Part shown: positions 32,762 to 39,582 of the stretch, piece by piece
How the letters are laid out: every line of letters starts with the position of its first letter
Position numbering within the stretch: the first letter of the stretch is position 1
NCBI GenBank assembly: GCA_025462925.1
Contig: JAOAPL010000255.1
Location: 1 to 39,582, forward strand
DNA: 39,582 nt
Reading direction: 5' to 3'
Source of the DNA: Acidobacteriaceae bacterium
Lineage (GTDB): Bacteria; Acidobacteriota; Terriglobia; Terriglobales; Acidobacteriaceae
The notes under the pieces: generated by a model
The model's database searches: none
What the model saw: the letters and a program-made list of their open reading frames with translations, nothing else
What the model was told of the DNA's origin: nothing
Made by a program: the position numbers and the translations under genes

Positions 32762-35335
32762 ATGACGCCCGAAAATCAATCCTTGTGGCTAGATAACCCT
32801 GATCATTTGAACGCAACAAGCGTGGGCCAATCGATGCACCTTCTGGACAGGATCAGCCGAGCATATTCGGAGCTGTCTGCCCAGGACGCATTCGTGGTGC
32901 CGGGGTGGTTTGCAGATCAACGGTCATGGGTGCGCGACCCGCAAAATTCGAACAGCGCCATTTTTAATTTTCCGCTAGCTTTGGAAATTGCTGGCACATT
33001 GAACCACGAGGCCATGCGACACGCACTTCAGGAATTGCAAGCTCGCCAGCAGGTGTTTCGTAGCGTATTCCGTTTCCTGGATGACCAATTGATCCAGATC
33101 GTACTGCAGCAGCGACCGGTTGATATTTCGGTGACTGATCTTACAGCTCTCGGGGAAGCACCAGGAAAAAGAGATGCGGAATTTCGGCGAATCGCGAATG
33201 AAGAAGCGGGCCGTGCTTTCGATCTAAGATACGAACCCGCTTTGCGAGCGCGTCTGCTGCAATTTTCGCCGGATAAACATGCCCTCTTACTGACGACCCA
33301 TCACCTCATCTGCGACGATTGGTCCACGGGCATTCTGCTTCGGGAGTTGTTTGGAATTTATGAATCGTTCTTAGGGCGTAACTCAAGTCTCCAGCCTGTG
33401 CCGAGCGGATTCCAATATGCCGATTTCATCCGATGGCATGAGAAGCAGATGCAAGGGACAGGAATGGAATCACGACTCTCGTTCTGGAAACGCCAACTCG
33501 CTGGCGGGACCGAACCTCACCTTCTGGAACCCGATCATCCTCGCCCATTGCGACGCACCTTTGTAGGGGCGACAGCGCGACACATCCTGTCTGAAGAGTT
33601 AACAAATTCACTAAAGACGCTCAGTCAGCATGAAAGGGTAAGTCTCTTCATGACGTTGCTGGCGGGCTTCCAGTGCATTCTCCATCGTTTCAGCGGTAGT
33701 AATAACATTGCGGTTGGCTCGTGTGCTGCGAATCGCCGCTTGACAGAAGTGGAAGGACTGATTGGTCGTTTTGCCAATGACCTCGTGGTTCGCACAGATT
33801 TATCAGGAAATCCGACATTCCGCGACTTGCTCGCCCGGGTTCGCAAGTCCGCCCTCACATCTTACTCGTACCAGGATCTGCCTTTTGCGAGGCTGCTTGA
33901 AGAAATCGATCCGCGAAAAGATTTGAATTGCAACCGTCTGTTCCAGGTAATGTTCATTTTGCAGGATTCTCCAAAAGGTGGAATTCAATCCCCGCGGTTA
34001 ACGATAAATCGAGTTCCACTCGACGTGGGGACCGCCAAATATGATTTGGCCGTGTTCTTGACCATCGGAAGACAATTGGAGATCGCACTTGAGTACAACA
34101 CTGACCTGTTTGAAGCGGCCACCATTCGGCAAATTTTCGAAGACTATCGCGCCGTGCTCGAAGCAATGTGCAACAGCCCAGAAACACGAGTCGGTGAGCT
34201 AGCGATTCAGAAACAGCGAGCGGCAATCAACAGCCAGCAGCTTGAAGGTGTCCGCTTTTCAGGGCACGTGGCTCCAAGCGGCCCGATTGAATCGCGACTG
34301 GTTGAGCTCTGGGAATCGGTTCTCGACAAGCGGCCTATCGGTGTGAATGACGATTTCTTTGAATTGGGTGGAGACTCGCTCCGTGCCGCACGTTTATTTG
34401 CGCAAATTGAACAGAAATTCGAGCGCTCGATTCCTGTGGGCGCTCTTTTCCAGGCCCCGACAATAGCAACTCTGGCTAAACTCGTTTCGGTGGCGGACTC
34501 GAACGACGCGTGCGTTGTCACAATACAGGCTGGCGGAACCCTCCCACCTCTGTTCTGCCTTCCTGGGCAAACAGGGAGCGTACTGATGTACCGGAGTCTG
34601 GCACAGCACCTGGGTTCGGACCAGCCGGTTTACGGTTTGCAGCCTCAAGGGCTTGACGGCAAACAGCCTCCCCTTACGCGAATCGAGGATATGGCAGCAA
34701 ACTTTCTCAAGAAAATCCAGTTGATTCAATCGCAGGGGCCATATTTTTTGGCCGGATACTGCATGGGAGGTACTATAGCTTTAGAAATGGCGCAGCAGCT
34801 CCGAAGGCAGGGACAAACGGTAGGTTTGCTTGCCATGTTGGATACTTACAACTGGGGGCTGCTTAAGCGCACATCGCTAGTCGACGATTTCTATTTCAGA
34901 GTGCAGCAATGGTGGTTTAGTTGGCGCGGCGGCATGCGATGGAAAGAGTTGCGCGGCCGCCGAGACCCGTACTCCGTGCTTCTTGTGGCTCTGCCAGGAG
35001 CCTTGCCATGGAGGAAGAAATCCTTGAAGAGACTTAGCGAGTTCTGGACTAAGCCAGCCGCCCAACTAGTCTCGGAATGCAGTGCGCATGCCGCATACAG
35101 TTATGTTCCGCAATTATACCCGGGACGAATTCTACATGTGAGCCCGGCGAGACAGTGCGCGAGATACAAGAGGCCAGAGTTCAGCTTGAGATCCTTCGCG
35201 AAAGACGGTCTAGAGGAATTCTTTGTCCGCGGGTATCCCGCGCAAATTCTGGCGGAGCCACTGGTGCTAGTTCTAGCGGCCAAACTGAGAGCTTGGATTG
35301 ACGAAGTGGCTGCGAAAGACTTTTACCCGGACTGA
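32762..35335 (+). CDS. NRPS condensation-carrier-thioesterase (C-T-TE) protein
   Basis: 857 residues. Condensation domain ~30-465 with intact HHLICDD (His180, His181, Asp185) and YQDLPFARLLEE. Carrier ~495-575 with LGGDSL, Ser539. Thioesterase ~595-857: PPLFCLPGQTGSVLMYRSLA, nucleophile motif GYCMGG with Cys667 instead of Ser, Asp694 in AMLDTYNW. The usual catalytic His, expected in a G-D-H-type motif before the last helix, aligns with Pro826 (VRGYPAQILAEP), so the triad looks incomplete. No adenylation domain is present; the carrier must be loaded in trans, perhaps by the A-T protein. It would join the activated amino acid to an acceptor and release the product. Confidence 0.9.
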   Translation: MTPENQSLWLDNPDHLNATSVGQSMHLLDRISRAYSELSAQDAFVVPGWFADQRSWVRDPQNSNSAIFNFPLALEIAGTLNHEAMRHALQELQARQQVFRSVFRFLDDQLIQIVLQQRPVDISVTDLTALGEAPGKRDAEFRRIANEEAGRAFDLRYEPALRARLLQFSPDKHALLLTTHHLICDDWSTGILLRELFGIYESFLGRNSSLQPVPSGFQYADFIRWHEKQMQGTGMESRLSFWKRQLAGGTEPHLLEPDHPRPLRRTFVGATARHILSEELTNSLKTLSQHERVSLFMTLLAGFQCILHRFSGSNNIAVGSCAANRRLTEVEGLIGRFANDLVVRTDLSGNPTFRDLLARVRKSALTSYSYQDLPFARLLEEIDPRKDLNCNRLFQVMFILQDSPKGGIQSPRLTINRVPLDVGTAKYDLAVFLTIGRQLEIALEYNTDLFEAATIRQIFEDYRAVLEAMCNSPETRVGELAIQKQRAAINSQQLEGVRFSGHVAPSGPIESRLVELWESVLDKRPIGVNDDFFELGGDSLRAARLFAQIEQKFERSIPVGALFQAPTIATLAKLVSVADSNDACVVTIQAGGTLPPLFCLPGQTGSVLMYRSLAQHLGSDQPVYGLQPQGLDGKQPPLTRIEDMAANFLKKIQLIQSQGPYFLAGYCMGGTIALEMAQQLRRQGQTVGLLAMLDTYNWGLLKRTSLVDDFYFRVQQWWFSWRGGMRWKELRGRRDPYSVLLVALPGALPWRKKSLKRLSEFWTKPAAQLVSECSAHAAYSYVPQLYPGRILHVSPARQCARYKRPEFSLRSFAKDGLEEFFVRGYPAQILAEPLVLVLAAKLRAWIDEVAAKDFYPD

Positions 35336-35350
35336 ACTTGCGGTAAGGGC

Positions 35351-35394
35351 GCAGTGCGGACACAGGCGGGGCGCTTGCAGTGCGGACACAGGCG
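35351..35394 (+). repeat. Two 18-bp direct repeats before the 4,6-dehydratase gene
   Basis: GCAGTGCGGACACAGGCG occurs at 35351-35368 and again, identical, at 35377-35394, a 26-base period. It lies in the 221-base gap after the NRPS genes. It may be a tandem regulator site or a replication-slippage scar; the remainder of the gap shows nothing clear. Confidence 0.75.
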
Positions 35395-35556
35395 CGCTCT
35401 CTGAAATCTAGTGCAGTGCTCCCGTTGAAACTGACCTGCCAATGGTCGGAGAAGAGCTGACTCGCGCGATAATGTCGAGGCGTCCTTCAAACGCGAGCAT
35501 TCAATAAGCGAAGCGAGCAAGGCTTTGTTTTCACGGCCTGTTTCGAGGGTCCCACC

Positions 35557-37527
35557 ATGTCTTTCTTAATCTTCCGAAATGCTTCGAATGACACAAGTGA
35601 GCCAAAGAGCAAGCGGTCATGGAATTTTAGGAGCTATCGCAAGCTGCTCATTCTGTGCTCGCATATTTCCCTGGTGGTTCTCGCCTACTATGCCAGCTTT
35701 CTTCTGCGATTCGATTTCTCTCTCAATGATTCCGATGGTCTGGTCTTCCTGCAAACGCTGCCGCTGATTCTGCTGGTGAAGCTCTCACTCTTCTACTACT
35801 TCAGTCTCTTGAGCGGCTGGTGGCGATATGCGGGAATGAGCGATCTGTTGGATATTACCAAAGCGGCTGTCGGGAGTGCACTGGTTGTTTACCTGCTCCG
35901 TCCTACGCCGTACCCCCGCTCGGTTATCGCGATTGACATGATGCTCACCATCATCGTGATCGCGGGGGCGCGGTTTGCAGTCAGAGCATATACAGAGCAT
36001 GCTCAAAAGTTCGCCCCGCAAAAAAAGACATTAATCGTGGGCGCGGGTCAGGCAGGGAGCACGATCGTGCGCGAATTGAAGCGTAATCCTGAGCTCGATT
36101 ACAAGCCCATTGGTTTTGTCGATGACAACCGCACGAAGAAAGGATTAAAGATCCATGGCGTGAAAGTACTGGGAAGCACTGATGTTCTATCCAAACTGAT
36201 TTTCGATAACAAAGTAGAATGCGTGCTGATCGCCATACCTTCTGCAGGAGGAAAGCAGGTTCAGCAGATCATTAGCAAGTGCCGTGAATGCAAGGTTGAT
36301 CTGAAGATCCTTCCAGCCGTGGGTGAGCGAATTGGCCGCAGAAGCTCAGTGAGTCAAATGCGAAATGTCCAGGTCGAGGATCTGCTCGGCCGCGAACAAG
36401 TGACCCTTGACGTCAAGAACATCAGTGCGAAGTTCAAAGACAAAGTACTGCTCATTACTGGCGCTGGAGGCTCGATTGGCTCGGAGCTCGTGCGTCAAGT
36501 GGCTAAATTCCATCCCAGGAGAATAGTTTTATTCGAGAGATCTGAGAATGACCTCTTCAAGATCTGTATGGAGATGGGGACGAGATTTCCTGAACTCGAT
36601 TGCCATCCGGTAGTCGGGGATATCTTGGACGTTCGTCTGCTACGTGATGTGTTTGCTTTACACCGGCCGGATTCGGTTTTCCACGCTGCTGCGTACAAAC
36701 ACGTCCCATTGATGGAGCGCAATTGCTTCCAAGCGGTGACCAATAATGTTTTCGGCACCTACAACGTCGCGCTTGTCGCCAAGCAATATCAGGTAGGGGA
36801 CTTCGTAATGATCTCCTCGGATAAAGCGGTGAATCCCACCAACATCATGGGTCTGACAAAGCGAGTGGCAGAGCTCATCACCCTCAGCCTACAAAACCAG
36901 AAACACACCCGATTCATGTCAGTGCGATTTGGCAATGTATTGGGAAGCAATGGGAGTGTGTTGCCCATCTTCCAGCAGCAAATCGCTCAGGGCGGCCCAG
37001 TGACGGTGACCGATCCTGAAGCTACGCGCTATTTCATGACGATTCCCGAAGCCGTCCAGCTGGTTCTACAGGCCTCAACCATGGGACGCGGAGGAGAAAT
37101 ATTTGTGCTGGACATGGGAGACCCAGTGCGCATTGTCGATCTCGCGAAAAACTTGATTCGTCTTTCGGGGATGGAACCCGACAAAGACATCACCATTGTT
37201 TTCACAGGGCTTCGACCCGGAGAAAAACTCGTCGAAGAGCTCAGACTGGATGGAGAGGGAATCAGCCGGACCACTCACGAGAAAATTCGAGTGTTAAATG
37301 GTGGAACTTCGCATTTCGATCAAGTACTAGTTTCACTCGACGAACTGTCTAGACTTCTGGAGGCGAAGAATGTCTACGGCCTTGTCACCAAATTGAAGAG
37401 CATCGTTCCCGAATACGTTCCGAGTGATGAAATTCTGTGTCTCTGTGAAATTGACCGCCATGACATGGCTTTTGCATACAAGCGCCAATCCGCTGATCTG
37501 ATGCAGCCTGTGCGGCCTGCTGCCTAA
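35557..37527 (+). CDS. Membrane-bound nucleotide-sugar 4,6-dehydratase (PglF/WbpM/CapD type)
   Basis: 656 residues. Four membrane segments lie at ~25-130, followed by a CoA-binding-like Rossmann domain (KTLIVGAGQAGSTIVRELKR) and the catalytic SDR domain: TGAGGSIGSELVRQ near 301, VFHAAAYKHVPLMERN and SSDKAVNPTNIMGLTKR. This is the long PglF/WbpM architecture; it converts UDP-GlcNAc to UDP-4-keto-6-deoxy-GlcNAc at the membrane. The DegT-family aminotransferase at 12642 could use that product. The C-terminal ~60 residues after the SDR core are variable in the family. It follows the NRPS island but belongs functionally with the polysaccharide genes. Confidence 0.9.
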   Translation: MSFLIFRNASNDTSEPKSKRSWNFRSYRKLLILCSHISLVVLAYYASFLLRFDFSLNDSDGLVFLQTLPLILLVKLSLFYYFSLLSGWWRYAGMSDLLDITKAAVGSALVVYLLRPTPYPRSVIAIDMMLTIIVIAGARFAVRAYTEHAQKFAPQKKTLIVGAGQAGSTIVRELKRNPELDYKPIGFVDDNRTKKGLKIHGVKVLGSTDVLSKLIFDNKVECVLIAIPSAGGKQVQQIISKCRECKVDLKILPAVGERIGRRSSVSQMRNVQVEDLLGREQVTLDVKNISAKFKDKVLLITGAGGSIGSELVRQVAKFHPRRIVLFERSENDLFKICMEMGTRFPELDCHPVVGDILDVRLLRDVFALHRPDSVFHAAAYKHVPLMERNCFQAVTNNVFGTYNVALVAKQYQVGDFVMISSDKAVNPTNIMGLTKRVAELITLSLQNQKHTRFMSVRFGNVLGSNGSVLPIFQQQIAQGGPVTVTDPEATRYFMTIPEAVQLVLQASTMGRGGEIFVLDMGDPVRIVDLAKNLIRLSGMEPDKDITIVFTGLRPGEKLVEELRLDGEGISRTTHEKIRVLNGGTSHFDQVLVSLDELSRLLEAKNVYGLVTKLKSIVPEYVPSDEILCLCEIDRHDMAFAYKRQSADLMQPVRPAA

Positions 37528-37786
37528 TCGCTCCGGCGCGTCATCGTGTCAGTCGGGGTTCTCCCATTTTTAGTTTTCGGCGTCGCCCAGCCAGTGCTGG
37601 TTCAGCACGGCTTGATTCACACGTTGCGGGCGCTTCGATATTTGGCAGGCTACGTGTTCGCCGTTCGCGACCGTGCTGTAGCGGGCGCTGTTTTGCCGTC
37701 TGCGTCTCGGAGATTCCATCTCCTCGGTAAACCCTCCGCGACTGTGAGTGACATCGCGTTCGTGCACAGTCTGCCCATCATCGCGT

Positions 37787-39178
37787 ATGGCACGTAACTT
37801 TTCTAAACTATTGCTGATCGGTACTGCAGGCTTCTTGGGCGTGGTGATTGCACGTGAGCAGTGGCTTTTTCTAATCCCTGTAGCCGCAATTCCTCTTGTA
37901 TTGCTGTGGCCGGTACAGATGTCCCTGGGAATGTTTGCATTCATTCTCCCGTTCGACTCCGTTGCAGCACTTGACAAAGAAGGCATCGGGACCACGCTAA
38001 ACTTTATTATCGGCGCTGCCTCAGGGCTTATTCTGCTAACGACAGGGATTGTGACAAGACGATTGGAGCGGCCACCGCGAGCTGCCCTGTGGTGGGGGCT
38101 GTTTGTTCTCTGGAGTGCCCTGACCGTGCTGTGGGCATTAGAGCCCGAGACAGCATTGGGCCGCCTTCCAACGGTTTTCGCTTCTTTCCTTCTCTATGTT
38201 GCTGCTGTTTGTTTTCGCATGACACGCAAAGAGCTCAGCGGGGTGCTTCTGTTAGCTATGCTCGGCGGGATCATTGCTGCTGGTTATGCCTCCTTGAATT
38301 TTATGCGGGCTGGCGGGGGCGAGAGAGCTACGCTGGTGCTGGGTGAGAGGACAACAAATCCGAATCAGTTTGCCGCAATCATGCTTCTACCGCTGTCATT
38401 GGCTCTTGGCAGATTCATCTCGTCTCGAGGCTGGGTCAACAGAATAGCCATGATGGCCTCTGTCGCTGTGATTGCGTTTGCCATCCTGCTTTCTATGTCG
38501 CGAGGCAGTCTGATCGCTGTCGGTGCATTGATTGTAGTTTATGTTTATAGGATCGGTGTTCACCGGCGCATGGTTCTTGCGGTTTCCGTTCTGATACTGC
38601 TGCTCTTCGCAATGCCAGACTTATTCTTTACACGTGTGCAGGGGGGCATCATTAGCAGGGCCGCAGGCCGGTTTGATATCTGGCAAGTAGGATTGACAGC
38701 CTTTAAGCATTATGGCATTTTCGGGGCAGGCCTGGACAATTTTCCTGTCGCCTACGACAAGTTTGTTGGAGACGCACCGCGATTCCCTGGCTACCGCAAC
38801 AACCCACACAACATTTATCTCGGGATTTCAGTTGAAATGGGGATTGTCGGACTCCTGTTATTCTTGGGTGCTGTGAGATCACAACTCCGAGCGGTGCAGC
38901 GCTTCCAGGCTGACGCCAACGGATTGGTCCCCCCAGTGGTGGTGGCCTGTGAAGCCGCCTGTTGGGGAATGCTTGTTGCTGGGTTCTCCGGCAGTTTCGT
39001 TTGGAACAAGGTTTTTTGGCTGTCATGGATTTTGCTGGCGATTGCCGTCCGGGTAGTTTATCGAGAGAAGGCTGCTTGTGACAGTGCTGGCACTATTGAA
39101 ACGCGGCTACCGCGAGTCGTCGTTGGGCAATATGCCCGAGTGGCTTCGCATCCAATCGGGACGAATTCTTTCAGGTAG
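37787..39178 (+). CDS. O-antigen ligase/polymerase family protein (Wzy/WaaL type)
   Basis: 463 residues from ATG 37787, which follows directly into a membrane protein (MARNFSKLLLIGTAGFL); 13 more in-frame residues back to 37748 look non-coding. About 10-12 membrane segments and a large periplasmic loop with RFDIWQVGLTAFKHYGIFGAGLDNF and NNPHNIYLGISVEMGIVGLLL, the Wzy_C/O-antigen-ligase signature. It would polymerise the flipped repeat units or ligate the chain to an acceptor; the Wzx and Wzz genes favour polymerase. The peptide AAIPLVLLWPVQM near its N-terminus recurs in the remnant at 17082. No clear ribosome-binding site. The 259-base gap before it shows no gene I trust. Confidence 0.87.
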   Translation: MARNFSKLLLIGTAGFLGVVIAREQWLFLIPVAAIPLVLLWPVQMSLGMFAFILPFDSVAALDKEGIGTTLNFIIGAASGLILLTTGIVTRRLERPPRAALWWGLFVLWSALTVLWALEPETALGRLPTVFASFLLYVAAVCFRMTRKELSGVLLLAMLGGIIAAGYASLNFMRAGGGERATLVLGERTTNPNQFAAIMLLPLSLALGRFISSRGWVNRIAMMASVAVIAFAILLSMSRGSLIAVGALIVVYVYRIGVHRRMVLAVSVLILLLFAMPDLFFTRVQGGIISRAAGRFDIWQVGLTAFKHYGIFGAGLDNFPVAYDKFVGDAPRFPGYRNNPHNIYLGISVEMGIVGLLLFLGAVRSQLRAVQRFQADANGLVPPVVVACEAACWGMLVAGFSGSFVWNKVFWLSWILLAIAVRVVYREKAACDSAGTIETRLPRVVVGQYARVASHPIGTNSFR

Positions 39179-39419
39179 TCGATTTTAGGAGTGCTGAACC
39201 CTAGACGCGCCGGATCGGCTGTGAAGGCTAAACTGATTGCAGTGAATCGTGCGGGGCGGAATAATGGCCTAACGCGAGCCGCGAGTGTAACGCTGCTCCG
39301 ATATTTGAATCATGAGCCACTTTACCCCATCATTCCCGTTAGAATCTGAAGTCACTAAGGCATCCAGATCCACCCTGTTTAAACTAACGTGGGCAAAAAG
39401 AACCGTGCTATGGGGCCTG

Positions 39420-39582
39420 CTAGTTGCTGGTGCGGAGTTGCCAAAGATAGGTGCCCGGTGTGGAACCATATTCGTGAGCACCAATATCAACTTTCGCACC
39501 TACAGGCCGGGTTCCACCGAAGAGGTCCGTCGTAGGGGCCACAAAGGAGTTGCTGCCTGAATTCTCGCCGGCATCAATGGCT
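39420..39582 (-). CDS. C-terminal end of a parallel beta-helix / choice-of-anchor surface protein (partial)
   Basis: Read on the - strand from the right edge, 53 codons run to a TAG whose complement is at 39420-39422. The peptide has AIDAGENSGSN, PTTDLFGG, then VDIGAHEYGS, a pattern found at the end of secreted right-handed beta-helix proteins (AIDAG ... D..G..R ... DIGA.E). The gene begins outside the window and converges on the O-antigen ligase/polymerase gene; the 241 bases between them show no clear terminator hairpin. Confidence 0.6.
   Translation of the reverse strand, partial: AIDAGENSGSNSFVAPTTDLFGGTRPVGAKVDIGAHEYGSTPGTYLWQLRTSN

Noticed and set aside
26915-35556. NRPS island as a classic mobile element insertion
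   Set aside because: No transposase, integrase, tRNA or matching terminal repeats are visible at its borders; only internal rearrangement is supported.
37594-37608. Hairpin GTGCTG/CAGCAC after the dehydratase gene as a terminator
   Set aside because: Only a six-base stem with a three-base loop and no T-run on either side.
37546-37797. 83-codon open frame before the O-antigen ligase gene
   Set aside because: No recognisable domain and it runs into the start of the real gene in another frame.
39269-39499. 76-codon minus-strand open frame near the right edge
   Set aside because: Different frame from the recognisable beta-helix end and no family resemblance.

Overview
The window reads as a chromosomal surface-polysaccharide (O-antigen/exopolysaccharide type) locus from a member of the Acidobacteriota. 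Evidence for the phylum is indirect: a GWxTD-domain lipoprotein-like gene next to a carboxypeptidase-regulatory-domain outer-membrane protein is a familiar acidobacterial arrangement, and the moderate G+C, Shine-Dalgarno use and frequent TTG starts fit. Nearly all genes lie on the + strand; only a clipped gene at the right edge is on the - strand.

Layout. (1) 1-3944: a GWxTD protein with a plausible promoter, then a putative outer-membrane beta-barrel protein. (2) 4116-5749: two regulators, a LuxR/NarL-type regulator with a degenerate receiver and a NusG-like (UpxY/LoaP-type) antiterminator preceded by a perfect 12-bp inverted repeat. (3) 5844-16976: nucleotide-sugar and assembly genes: a WbpA-type UDP-GlcNAc 6-dehydrogenase, a Wzz/BY-kinase chain-length regulator, a WbpE-type aminotransferase, a fused WbpB oxidoreductase + WbpD acetyltransferase, a second DegT-family aminotransferase, a PglC/WcaJ-type initiating transferase, a GT4 glycosyltransferase and a WbpI/WecB-type 2-epimerase. 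Together these can encode the whole UDP-ManNAc(3NAc)A route. (4) 17082-26914: a remnant of a Wzy-like gene, a polysaccharide deacetylase-like protein, a FemAB/GNAT-like protein, a D-glucuronyl C5-epimerase homologue, an asparagine-synthase-type amidotransferase, a second GT4, a methyltransferase and a Wzx flippase. (5) 26981-35335: a nonribosomal peptide synthetase (NRPS) island inside the polysaccharide locus. (6) 35557-39178: a membrane-bound PglF/WbpM-type 4,6-dehydratase and an O-antigen ligase/polymerase, then a converging beta-helix gene running off the right edge.

The NRPS island is the unusual part. It has one adenylation-carrier protein (binding-pocket code read as leucine-type), a frameshifted condensation-domain pseudogene, a second FemAB-like transferase, a carrier-domain fragment fused to a 45-bp inverted scrap of the adenylation domain, a free-standing condensation protein whose catalytic His is Gln, and a condensation-carrier-thioesterase protein whose thioesterase has a Cys nucleophile and lacks the usual His. 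The carrier/condensation junction is duplicated as a ~250-bp direct repeat. My reading is a collapsed tandem duplication in which one adenylation domain was lost.

How it may work together (inference): PglF-type dehydratase plus the second aminotransferase would make a UDP-4-amino-6-deoxy sugar, and no dedicated acetyltransferase for that amine is visible. The NRPS and FemAB-like proteins could attach an aminoacyl group to such an amine, while the asparagine-synthase homologue could amidate, and the C5-epimerase isomerise, uronic acid residues in the chain. No tRNA, rRNA, CRISPR array or insertion sequence was recognised. No Wza-type export gene is present in the window.
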